Part shown: one piece after another, positions 14,339 to 20,140 of the stretch | Layout of the letters: each line of letters begins with the position of its first letter | Numbering within the stretch: position 1 is the stretch's first letter | Virus record (IMG/VR): IMGVR_UViG_3300032164_000901 | Coordinates: 1-20,140 of that record | DNA: 20,140 bases | DNA from: a virus | Reading direction: 5' to 3' (one strand) | Translations under genes and position numbers: made by a program | The notes under the pieces: model-generated | Database searches by the model: none | What the model was told of the DNA's origin: nothing | What the model saw: only the letters and a program-made list of their open reading frames with translations

Positions 14339-14809
14339 ATGAAATACATTTCAACTAAGGAATATTCACATATCGCACCGCTGGCATACCGCCAGTGGCG
14401 CGCCGATTCGCATTGCAATCAGATTCACGGGTATGCTTTGTCTTTTAAGTTTGAGTTTGAATGCGACACGTTAGATGCTCGCAATTGGTGCTTTGATTAC
14501 GGCGGCTTGCGTCCACTAAAAGATTTCCTAGAAGAAAACTTTGATCATGTGACATTACTGGCACAAGATGATCCACATTATGCTGATATTAAACGACTCG
14601 GCGAACTAGGAATAGCAAAAATTACAGAAGTTGAAAAGACTGGTTGTGAAGGGCTTGCCGACTACCTATATGAATGGGTGAATACAATTTTCCTGCCATC
14701 ATGTGGGACTGGAGAAGCGGCTCGTGTCTGGTGCAGTAAAGTAGAGGTCCGTGAAACTCCAAGTAATATGGCAATGCGGTGCGGCCATCGGGGAGACAAT
14801 GAGTTCTAA
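14339..14809 (+). CDS. queD: 6-carboxytetrahydropterin synthase-like QueD
   Basis: A 156-residue protein of the QueD/6-pyruvoyltetrahydropterin synthase fold, converting dihydroneopterin triphosphate to 6-carboxytetrahydropterin. Alignable landmarks are ADSHCNQIHGYALSFKFEF (residues 22-40; catalytic Cys26 and zinc His30), CFDYGGLRPL (51-60), FDHVTLL (68-74), the Glu in CEGLADYLYEW and VEVRET (135-140). The usual HGH is HGY, so one zinc histidine is replaced by Tyr32, and the first AAH motif is absent as such. I recall similar QWRA...SHC..IHGY sequences in other phage QueD proteins, so this may be a phage subtype rather than decay. AAGGA lies 6 nt before the ATG. Confidence 0.85.
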   Translation: MKYISTKEYSHIAPLAYRQWRADSHCNQIHGYALSFKFEFECDTLDARNWCFDYGGLRPLKDFLEENFDHVTLLAQDDPHYADIKRLGELGIAKITEVEKTGCEGLADYLYEWVNTIFLPSCGTGEAARVWCSKVEVRETPSNMAMRCGHRGDNEF

Positions 14810-14831
14810 GATTCAAAGCGACAATAGTTGA

Positions 14832-14874
14832 CCATACTACTATTAGAGGTTGGTGCTTACCTGGTAGTAAATGG
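14832..14874 (+). other. Bulged hairpin in the queD-queE spacer (possible structured leader)
   Basis: CCAT (14832-14835) pairs with ATGG (14871-14874) and ACTAC (14836-14840) with GTAGT (14864-14868), with an AA bulge between. An inner AGGT (14847-14850) pairs with ACCT (14859-14862) around an 8-nt loop. A purine run (AAAAAGAAGG) follows. It does not fit the preQ1-I riboswitch consensus. The same DNA is also open in one frame with protein-like content, so the signal is ambiguous. Confidence 0.35.
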
Positions 14875-14885
14875 AAAAAGAAGGA

Positions 14886-14899
14886 TTCTCATGTGAGAA
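14886..14899 (+). repeat. Short inverted repeat before queE
   Basis: TTCTCA-TG-TGAGAA: 6-bp arms around 2 nt, 36 nt before the queE start. It could be a small operator or a chance palindrome. Confidence 0.3.
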
Positions 14900-14935
14900 A
14901 ATGTATATCGTTAAATCAATTAAAGGAATACACTG

Positions 14936-15793
14936 ATGGCAAAAATCAAGGTCTCTGAATTATTCTATTCTTTGCAGGGAGAGGGAAAATATATGGGGGT
15001 ACCGAGTATTTTTCTGCGGACGTTCGGTTGTAACTTTACATGTGGCGGCTTTGGTATGCTGAAAGGCGAAATCAGCACAGAACGTGACGATGTTGCGGCA
15101 CATGCCAAAACATTTAAGATCTACAATGATCTGCCACTTGTCACAACTGGCTGTGACAGTTATGCATCGTGGGACGTTCGCTTTAAACATTTGAGTCCAA
15201 TGCTGGAAACCGACTCTATTGTGGAAAGTATTATGGAAATGTTGCCACACAAAGGATGGCAGGACGAGCATCTTGTGATTACGGGCGGCGAACCTTTGCT
15301 TGGTTGGCAACGTGCGTACCCTGATCTGCTTGATCATCCTAAGATGCAGTCGTTGAAAGAGATTACGTTTGAAACCAACGGCTCACAAACACTTTCTCCA
15401 GAATTAGCAAAATATTTGGACGACTGGCGTTATGAGCATGAAGGATTCATCGATCGTCAAGTAACGTTTTCTATTAGCCCAAAGCTATCAGTAAGTGGCG
15501 AAAAGCACGAAGACGCTATCCGTCCGGAAATTGTATGTGGTTACGAAAAGGTTGGTTACACTTACCTTAAATTTGTTGTTGCTTCAGAGGAAGACGTGGA
15601 CGAAGCCTTACTTGCAATGAAAGAATATCGCGATGCAGGATTTGAAGGGCCGGTTTACTTAATGCCTGTAGGCGGAGTTGAAAGTGTCTACGTATTGAAT
15701 AACAAACGTGTGGCAGAACTTGCCATCAAACACGGGCTACGTTACAGTGATCGTCTGCAAGTTCTTTTGTTTAAAAATGCATGGGCAACTTAG
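14936..15793 (+). CDS. queE: 7-carboxy-7-deazaguanine synthase QueE (radical SAM)
   Basis: A 285-residue radical SAM enzyme converting 6-carboxytetrahydropterin to 7-carboxy-7-deazaguanine. Signatures: FYSLQGEGKYMGVPSIFLR (residues 10-28, substrate-binding start of QueE), GCNFTC (31-36), TGCDSYASWD (71-80, equivalent to the CDTPYAWD end of the cluster motif), TGGEPL (SAM-binding GGE) and FETNGS. The cluster Cys are at 32, 36 and 73. The usual CX3CX2C is therefore split by 36 residues between the second and third ligand, and the position where the third Cys would normally fall is Phe39. It has an AAAGGA ribosome site. The insertion makes it longer than E. coli QueE (223). I recall this split arrangement in phage QueE-like proteins. 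Confidence 0.93.
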   Translation: MAKIKVSELFYSLQGEGKYMGVPSIFLRTFGCNFTCGGFGMLKGEISTERDDVAAHAKTFKIYNDLPLVTTGCDSYASWDVRFKHLSPMLETDSIVESIMEMLPHKGWQDEHLVITGGEPLLGWQRAYPDLLDHPKMQSLKEITFETNGSQTLSPELAKYLDDWRYEHEGFIDRQVTFSISPKLSVSGEKHEDAIRPEIVCGYEKVGYTYLKFVVASEEDVDEALLAMKEYRDAGFEGPVYLMPVGGVESVYVLNNKRVAELAIKHGLRYSDRLQVLLFKNAWAT

Positions 15794-15802
15794 GAGAAAA
15801 GT

Positions 15803-16057
15803 ATGAAAACATTAAAATTTGTTCCACCAGATCATTTGCGTGAGCCATATTTTCGATGGGCATCTGACGTTGCCCACATTGTGCGGGTATGTAACGCTAA
15901 AGGCTACAACATCAGCAAAGCCGACGCTAAGGCAGCATGGGAATCTCACTCAGACGGATATGCTGCTTCTTGGTTAATTCTCGGCGACGATGATTCAATT
16001 TTTGCTGACGTCCTCAAGCAATGTGCCGTCGTAACAGGAGAAGATAATGTCGATTAA
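15803..16057 (+). CDS. Small conserved phage protein of unknown function
   Basis: An 84-residue soluble protein 9 nt after queE, behind an AGGAG site. The central pattern GYNISKADAKAAWESHSDGYAASW resembles a short family in T4-like phages with the shape G-Y-x-I-S-x-x-D-A-x-x-x-W-x-x-x-S. No catalytic motif is visible. Its last 11 nt overlap the next gene. Function unknown. Confidence 0.75.
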   Translation: MKTLKFVPPDHLREPYFRWASDVAHIVRVCNAKGYNISKADAKAAWESHSDGYAASWLILGDDDSIFADVLKQCAVVTGEDNVD

Positions 16058-16472
16058 GAAATGGTTTGCTGATTTATTGCCACAGCCAGTTATGGAACCT
16101 GCCGCCGTACCTGAGCCGGTCGCTGCTCCGGAACCAGTGGTCGTTGTAGTAAAAGAAAAGAAGCCACGCAAACCACGGCAACCCAAAGTCGCAAAGAAAG
16201 AACTAACTGCTAAAGAAATAGCCACTGCTAAAGGCGAGCCATTTGTTACGGTGCTTACGGTCAGTCTAGATCTAGATAATCCATCAGATGGATCATTTGA
16301 CTTAGACTGGAACGAGATTTTCGTTGCCCGATTGGTTAAGGCTGGGTACAAAGGAAAAACTGATATTGAAATCGTGGACCAATGGTTTAACTCTATTTGC
16401 CGAAATGTGTTAGCCGAATCGTGGGAGCAACACATCGCCGACCCCAGTAATCGAAATCAAGATTACCCTTGA
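16047..16472 (+). CDS. Conserved T4-like phage protein of unknown function
   Basis: A 141-residue protein in two parts. Residues ~15-58 are a low-complexity Pro/Val/Glu then Lys/Arg-rich linker (EPVAAPEPVVVVVKEKKPRK). A compact domain follows, beginning ELTAKEIATAKGEPFVTVL and containing GSFDLDWNEIFVARLVKAGYKGKTD. From memory, the latter resembles an uncharacterised domain common in T4-type marine and proteobacterial phages. GGAG precedes the ATG, which lies inside the end of the upstream gene. It is the last + strand gene before the endonuclease relic. Confidence 0.75.
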   Translation: MSIKKWFADLLPQPVMEPAAVPEPVAAPEPVVVVVKEKKPRKPRQPKVAKKELTAKEIATAKGEPFVTVLTVSLDLDNPSDGSFDLDWNEIFVARLVKAGYKGKTDIEIVDQWFNSICRNVLAESWEQHIADPSNRNQDYP

Positions 16473-16789
16473 TGTTTCTTACGTGGGCGGGGAATGCCTT
16501 TTGTCGCATTCCTTATTTTTTCTATAGTTTCTGGCGATGGTGGCTTACGTTTAAGCCCAGGAATATGCTTCGCTCTATTTTTGAAACACCCAACTTTTCC
16601 TTTCAATGGAGATGGACGACCCTTCATTGTTTCGGATATTTGCCGTCTGGTTTCCTCAGATCTAATTCTACCTTTATTCCTTTTTGATATTAGGCGTTTA
16701 TTTTCTTCCGTATGATCTTTTCCGTACATACCATTAAGTATTCCGGATACTCCGCCCCCATATCCATTTTCTGGTATTAAATTAGCCCA
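16463..16789 (-). pseudogene. Truncated homing endonuclease remnant with NUMOD3 repeats
   Basis: On the minus strand, an open frame of about 108 codons ends at 16463. It is bounded upstream by stops (TAG at 16792-16790 and another TAA four codons earlier). It has an internal ATG at 16729 giving 88 residues. The protein carries three NUMOD3-type units: GKDHTEENKRLISKRNKG, RSEETRRQISETMKG and PPSPETIEKIRNATKG. These DNA-binding modules follow the catalytic domain of GIY-YIG or HNH homing endonucleases. The preceding GYGGG..NGMYGKDH also fits that junction. No catalytic domain is encoded upstream; that DNA holds + strand promoters. It is the only minus-strand coding relic in the window. A small free-standing NUMOD3 protein is the alternative. 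Confidence 0.7.
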
Positions 16790-16806
16790 CTATTTATCAA
16801 ATTATG

Positions 16807-16835
16807 TTGCTTTTATTCTTTTATTGTGCTATATT
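16807..16835 (+). promoter_or_regulatory. Sigma70-like promoter downstream of the endonuclease relic
   Basis: TTGCTT (16807-16812), 17-nt spacer, extended -10 TGcTATATT (hexamer 16830-16835). It shares the TTGCTT -35 with the promoters at 3431 and 6655. It would give the exonuclease gene a normal leader of about 75 nt. Confidence 0.55.
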
Positions 16836-16881
16836 AATAAGTAATGCACAAGAGATCCGAATAATTCGGTTAAATATTGCC

Positions 16882-16910
16882 TTGACAAGAATGACCTAAC
16901 CTGTTATCAT
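16882..16910 (+). promoter_or_regulatory. Sigma70 promoter directly against the exonuclease start
   Basis: Perfect -35 TTGACA (16882-16887), 17-nt spacer, extended -10 TGtTATCAT (hexamer 16905-16910). The ATG at 16916 is where transcription should begin, and no Shine-Dalgarno sequence precedes it. Confidence 0.65.
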
Positions 16911-16915
16911 ACATT

Positions 16916-17941
16916 ATGGCTAAAGAACGCAAAAAATACCTCGTAGTTGACACTTTTAACTCCTATTTTCGATGTATTCATGCGTCGGCCAATGGACAAG
17001 ATATAGAAGAGCGCGTAGCATTTGCGCTCCACGCAACTCTGCAGGGGATCGCAGCAGCATGGCGTGATCAGGGAGCTAACCACGTCGTTATGTGCCTCGA
17101 AGGCAAAAGCTGGCGGCGGGACGTCTATGCTCCATACAAAGTAAATCGTGATGTAAAGCGATCGAAGGCAACTGAGCGCGAACAAAAAGAATCTAAAATG
17201 TACTATGAAGCTCTGCAAGATTTGCTTGACTTCCTAGCTACTCGCTCTAATGTTACTATCCTACAGCACCCCAAACTTGAAGGCGATGACTTAATTGCTG
17301 GCTGGGTTCAGGGGCATCCCGACGACGATCATGTTATCGTCAGTACCGACACAGACTTTTACCAGTTACTTGCCGAAAACGTTACGCAATACAGTGGAGT
17401 GGCGCGCGAACTGCATACGATTAAGGGCATCTTTAATCTTAAGGGCCCAGTAATTGACAAGAAAACAAAGCTGCCGAAAACTATTCCTAATCCACAATTT
17501 ATCCTGTTTGAAAAATGTATGCGCGGCGATTCTTCTGATTTCGTGTTCAGCGCGTATCCTGGCGTCCGCACTAAGGGTTCGAAAAATAAAGTTGGATTGA
17601 TTGAGGCATTTGCGGATCGTGATAAGCAAGGATTTAATTGGAACAACCTCATGCTTCAGCGTTGGGTTGACCACAAAGGCGTGGAGCATAAGGTGCTGGA
17701 TGACTATAATCGAAATGTCGGTCTAATAGATCTGACCGCACAACCAGCCGATATCCGCGCAATGATCGACGCTTGCGTTAAAGAGAATTCTGTTGCGAAA
17801 AATAATGCAATGGTTGGCGCACATTTCCTAAAATTCTGTGGCAAGTATAATCTAGTTAAACTAAGCGAGCAGCCCGCAACATATGCAAATATGCTCGGCG
17901 CTCCATATCCAGAAAGGGTTTTGCAAAATGAATCTAATTGA
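16916..17941 (+). CDS. rnh: 5'-3' exonuclease / RNase H (T4 Rnh, FEN family)
   Basis: A 341-residue flap-endonuclease-family nuclease that removes RNA primers and 5' flaps on the lagging strand. Metal-binding motifs are in family order: LVVDTFNSYFR (residues 9-19, Asp12), LEGKSWRRDVYAPYKVNR (61-78), LEGDDLIAGW (121-130), VSTDTDFYQLL (142-152) and CMRGDSSDFV (201-210, helix-3-turn region). Size is close to T4 RNase H (305). The Asp usual in the FDG motif is Glu62 here. It fits with the polymerase and clamp upstream in the window. Two promoters precede it; the nearer leaves essentially no leader. The downstream gene overlaps its last 14 nt. Confidence 0.93.
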   Translation: MAKERKKYLVVDTFNSYFRCIHASANGQDIEERVAFALHATLQGIAAAWRDQGANHVVMCLEGKSWRRDVYAPYKVNRDVKRSKATEREQKESKMYYEALQDLLDFLATRSNVTILQHPKLEGDDLIAGWVQGHPDDDHVIVSTDTDFYQLLAENVTQYSGVARELHTIKGIFNLKGPVIDKKTKLPKTIPNPQFILFEKCMRGDSSDFVFSAYPGVRTKGSKNKVGLIEAFADRDKQGFNWNNLMLQRWVDHKGVEHKVLDDYNRNVGLIDLTAQPADIRAMIDACVKENSVAKNNAMVGAHFLKFCGKYNLVKLSEQPATYANMLGAPYPERVLQNESN

Positions 17942-18578
17942 TTTCCTAGCCGCTGGCGGCGGACGAATTAATGGTGGCGGCGACTTTGGCTGGAACTGTT
18001 ATCCCAACGCAGCAATAGTTGATGTTTTGAATGCTGATGGAGAAGAGTGTGGCTCTTGTGTATATAGTCGGCTAACTTTTTTCGTGTATGAGGCCCAGGC
18101 ACATGACTACGAAAGCAACAAAGCATTTCGCTGGATTGATCCAGCTTGGTTACTAGCATATGAATCTGAGGCATGTTGCCGAAACGTTCCTGCCGACGAA
18201 GCGTACGATGATGTAAGTTTTGCTCCAGTTAGCAGCGAATCAATTCTCCGCATCATTGAGAAAATAGCTAACAAGACCTTTACTAGCCGCTCCGACGCCC
18301 CGCTGGAAGATCCGTTCGTAAGATCTGTTGACGCGCAGGTTGAAGTTGACTATTCATTAAAGGACCGAGACTTTGGCCCTCCTCCGTCGACTGACCATTT
18401 CGACGTCTCCATTTTTGTGGAGCATATTTTTGAAGTAGACGCATCTTCACTGGAAGATGCGCTGGCTAAGTCGAAAGAATTTGTATGCCAGCTGGTCCCG
18501 CCCGCACAATGGCCCGAGGATCTTTCCTGGGTCAGTAGCCGAGTAACCCGCGAGCAAGTTGCCCGCAAATTTAACTAA
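17928..18578 (+). CDS. Phage protein of unknown function
   Basis: A 216-residue acidic protein. I chose ATG 17928, behind AAAGGG, over an upstream ATG at 17883 that lies deep in the exonuclease gene. The N-terminus is Gly-rich (AAGGGRINGGGDFGW), and the middle and end are rich in Asp/Glu and aromatic residues. No known catalytic motif, transmembrane segment or zinc site is evident. The 14-nt overlap with the exonuclease implies coupled translation. Function unknown. Confidence 0.75.
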   Translation: MNLIDFLAAGGGRINGGGDFGWNCYPNAAIVDVLNADGEECGSCVYSRLTFFVYEAQAHDYESNKAFRWIDPAWLLAYESEACCRNVPADEAYDDVSFAPVSSESILRIIEKIANKTFTSRSDAPLEDPFVRSVDAQVEVDYSLKDRDFGPPPSTDHFDVSIFVEHIFEVDASSLEDALAKSKEFVCQLVPPAQWPEDLSWVSSRVTREQVARKFN

Positions 18579-18587
18579 GTTGACATA

Positions 18588-19025
18588 ATGAGCCAAAATT
18601 TTAATAGCAAAAAGCTGCGAGCCAGTTATCCTAAAATATTTCGAGGATGTGAGATGTCTGTGGGCGACGGCTGGCTTGGGCTAATCGATAACGGATGTGC
18701 CCTAATTCAAGGGCACATTACTTCGGGCCGCTCACGAAGGGCACGAGCACTTCGCGCAATCCGTAACAAAAAATTATTTGGATGGGAATTAGACGCAGTG
18801 AAGCAACCACTTTGTTCGCAAGTAGTCGCCATGCAAGTTAAAGAAAAATTTGGCGGACTTAGGTTTTATGTGTCGGGCGGCGATGCTTATACTAACGGCA
18901 TCATCGCAATGATGGAATTCATGAGTGAGAAAACTTGTGATAGTTGTGGTAACCCAGGGACCGTCGGCGGCAAAAGATGGTTAACGTGTAAATGTAGTTC
19001 TTGTAGAAAGGCAACTGAAAAATGA
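18588..19025 (+). CDS. Conserved phage protein with C-terminal zinc ribbon
   Basis: A 145-residue protein. The N-terminal half has the pattern YPKIF...GDGWLGLI, then VKEKFGGLRFYVSGGD, which I recall as an uncharacterised family in many phages and prophages. The C-terminus has paired cysteines, CDSCGNPG and, about 14 residues later, CKCSSC, consistent with one zinc ribbon. An internal ATG at 18648 would cut off the conserved YPKIF segment, so I kept 18588, although it has no clear Shine-Dalgarno sequence. The stop overlaps the next start (ATGA). Nucleic acid binding is plausible from the zinc ribbon but unproven. Confidence 0.78.
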   Translation: MSQNFNSKKLRASYPKIFRGCEMSVGDGWLGLIDNGCALIQGHITSGRSRRARALRAIRNKKLFGWELDAVKQPLCSQVVAMQVKEKFGGLRFYVSGGDAYTNGIIAMMEFMSEKTCDSCGNPGTVGGKRWLTCKCSSCRKATEK

Positions 19026-19312
19026 GTGAATTTATTGACAAAATGAAAGAACTTGACGCACTTGCGGAAGCCGAAGTGGTACCTGAAAGTACCGTTAGTG
19101 GCGAAGAAATTTTGCGCGAGGCGCTCGAAAAGGCCATGTTCGTTTTGGGCGAGATTGAAATCTATGGTGCGTATGGTCGCGCTGACCAATGTCGGTCTGA
19201 GGCAACCGAGGTATTGACTATCCTTCGTGCCGCAAAATTTAAATACGACGAGCAACAAAAAATTATGGATGCTTTGACTGGTGGATCAATGTATGACCAA
19301 CAAAACGCCTAA
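19022..19312 (+). CDS. Small acidic helical protein of unknown function
   Basis: A 96-residue, Glu- and Ala-rich protein that is probably all-helical (ALEKAMFVLGEIEIYG, TEVLTILRAAKFKYDEQQK). It starts on an ATGA overlap with the zinc-ribbon gene. There are no catalytic motifs or membrane segments. The next gene starts 20 nt before its end. It belongs to a chain of coupled small genes; function unknown. Confidence 0.7.
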   Translation: MSEFIDKMKELDALAEAEVVPESTVSGEEILREALEKAMFVLGEIEIYGAYGRADQCRSEATEVLTILRAAKFKYDEQQKIMDALTGGSMYDQQNA

Positions 19313-19529
19313 GTCAATTTTGCACGGGCTGCTCGATAAATATGAGTACAGCTCAATGCTCGTGCAGCATCGTCAATATCCAGGGAAAGCAATTTTAGAT
19401 TTGACGGAAGAGGAACGAAAGATTCTATCTGAACTAAAGTCAGAGGATATTGAAACCCTTAGGCCCGGCGCAAATTCTTATTTCTTGCCGGCGCACATGA
19501 TTAAGAAGGTGCCAGATGATCGAAAATAG
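19293..19529 (+). CDS. Small protein of unknown function
   Basis: A 78-residue basic/acidic mixed protein. ATG 19293 is chosen over a GTG 12 nt upstream. It overlaps the preceding gene by 20 nt and the next by 14 nt, typical of compact phage early regions. No motif is recognised. The stretch DLTEEERKILSEL is probably a helix. Confidence 0.65.
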   Translation: MTNKTPKSILHGLLDKYEYSSMLVQHRQYPGKAILDLTEEERKILSELKSEDIETLRPGANSYFLPAHMIKKVPDDRK

Positions 19530-19857
19530 TTTTACAACTGGTTTTGGTCTAGGCGGTCTGTCGCCGGTCTGTAACATGCCGTGGTCGTCGGGCTCGGTGT
19601 ACTGGGATGGATCATTGCGTAAATACAAAATTATCGATGGGAATGGCAACTCCACTGTGGTACCAACAACCCACTCAATTGTCCAACTCGATGATAGGAC
19701 AAAAGCAGTCCTTGATTGGGCCGCTAAGAAAATGCAGGAAGAAGCAAAATTAAACGATCTGTGCGAGAAACACCCCGGTCTAAAAGAGACAAGGGAAAGA
19801 TTCGAGATTATGCTTGCGTTAGTTAAACAGGATGAAACCAATGTCGTTATCAGCTAA
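19516..19857 (+). CDS. Phage protein of unknown function
   Basis: A 113-residue protein. The N-terminal part is Gly/Ser/Trp-rich (TGFGLGGLSPVCNMPWSSG) with a likely beta-hairpin (SVYWDGSLRKYKIIDGNGN); the C-terminal part is helical and charged (DRTKAVLDWAAKKMQEEA). The layout, a short beta region followed by a helical tail with a Trp, is common in small phage proteins of unknown role. It overlaps both neighbours. No function can be assigned. Confidence 0.7.
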   Translation: MIENSFTTGFGLGGLSPVCNMPWSSGSVYWDGSLRKYKIIDGNGNSTVVPTTHSIVQLDDRTKAVLDWAAKKMQEEAKLNDLCEKHPGLKETRERFEIMLALVKQDETNVVIS

Positions 19858-20140
19858 AACTGTAGTCAAAAATAAATTTTGGATCGTCGAAAAAAACGGT
19901 CAGCAAGTGGCAACGATACAAACGTTTCCGTCTGGAGTTACCTACGCACAACCCAATAAGAGAGAGCACTTTGTGAGCATTAACCTACTAAAAGAAAAAT
20001 ATAACATCAGCTTCGACCGCCCTAAGAAATCAGCATCCTCAATTTCGCACGACGTCAATGGTTATCCGTGCGACCATATTCCTTACAATGCGCTTTTTGA
20101 TCTATCCAAGAAACTTCCGGTCTATACGAAAACGAGCAAG
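19832..20140 (+). CDS. Conserved T4-like phage protein, 3'-partial
   Basis: The frame is open from ATG 19832 (alternative ATG 19841) to the end of the window, about 103 codons with no stop, so the gene is cut by the edge. Segments VVKNKFWIVEKNGQQVATIQ, EHFVSINLLKEKYNISF, DVNGYPCDHIPYNALFD and KKLPVYTKTSK match, from memory, a conserved uncharacterised family of T4-type phages with that exact order. The upstream gene overlaps its start by 26 nt (17 nt from the second ATG). Function unknown. Confidence 0.75.
   Translation, partial: MKPMSLSAKTVVKNKFWIVEKNGQQVATIQTFPSGVTYAQPNKREHFVSINLLKEKYNISFDRPKKSASSISHDVNGYPCDHIPYNALFDLSKKLPVYTKTSK

Larger units (their letters stand above)
16473..16915. other. 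443-nt interval with no + strand gene
   Basis: This interval holds the minus-strand NUMOD3 relic (to 16789) and then about 125 nt of AT-rich DNA with two + strand promoter-like sites (16807 and 16882). I see no tRNA, no clear terminator and no direct repeats marking an insertion boundary. Confidence 0.6.

Noticed and set aside
13954-14418. Minus-strand open frame opposite the phosphoribosyltransferase and queD start
   Set aside because: It is antisense to two genes with clear family motifs, and its product has no recognisable pattern.
14845-14885. preQ1-I riboswitch upstream of queE
   Set aside because: AGAGGTT followed later by an A-rich run is superficially similar, but the pairing CCUCU strand and the AAAAAACUAA tail of the class are missing.
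16469-16715. Short + strand frames between 16469 and 16715
   Set aside because: They run antisense to the recognisable NUMOD3 repeats, overlap each other, and have no ribosome site or protein-like content.
18441-18460. Perfect 8-bp hairpin GCATCTTC-ACTG-GAAGATGC as a terminator
   Set aside because: It lies within a coding region, has no T-run after it, and the gene continues for about 115 nt.
1-20140. tRNA genes, CRISPR arrays or attachment sites
   Set aside because: I looked in the intergenic gaps, all but one shorter than 150 nt, and saw no cloverleaf, spaced repeat or integrase neighbourhood.

Overview
The window looks like a slice of a large tailed-phage genome of the T4 superfamily (contractile-tail myovirus type). 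The evidence is a T4-type replication set: a family B DNA polymerase (gp43-like), a gp45-like sliding clamp, a DsbA-like late-transcription DNA-binding protein and a T4 RNase H/FEN-type 5'-3' exonuclease. The genes are tightly packed, almost all on the + strand, with many ATGA or 1-nt overlaps. Several small conserved phage proteins have no known function. Base composition is moderately AT-rich. Promoters look like bacterial sigma70 sites, often with an extended -10 (TGn). A proteobacterial host is plausible but cannot be fixed from this window.

Layout. 1-3422: a large 5'-partial protein with a Pro/Ala-rich tail, a phospholipase A2-like protein coupled to it, and a conserved unknown. 3423-7449: DsbA-like protein, DNA polymerase and sliding clamp, each behind its own promoter. 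7455-9053: DpdA, a DNA tRNA-guanine transglycosylase-like enzyme. 9161-10761: a myo-inositol-1-phosphate synthase followed 2 nt later by a small HAD phosphatase-like protein. 10745-15793: QueC, an Acb1-like 2H phosphodiesterase (anti-CBASS family), FolE, a purine-type phosphoribosyltransferase, QueD and QueE, with small unknowns between them. 15803-16472: two conserved unknowns. 16463-16789 (minus strand): a NUMOD3-bearing remnant of a homing endonuclease, the only minus-strand coding relic. 16916-20140: the 5'-3' exonuclease and a run of overlapping unknown genes, the last cut by the window edge.

How the genes work together. FolE, QueD, QueE and QueC form the complete GTP-to-preQ0 route, and DpdA is the enzyme family that swaps guanine in DNA for a 7-deazaguanine base. 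No QueF, ArcS or Gat-type partner is seen here, so the simplest prediction is a genome carrying 2'-deoxy-preQ0, which would resist host restriction. The Acb1-like protein lies inside the same cluster and would remove cyclic nucleotide signals of CBASS, making 7.4-15.8 kb a counter-defence block. The inositol-phosphate synthase plus HAD pair is embedded in this block with no obvious reason. It is the least expected feature, together with the parvovirus-like phospholipase A2 fold at 2.6 kb.
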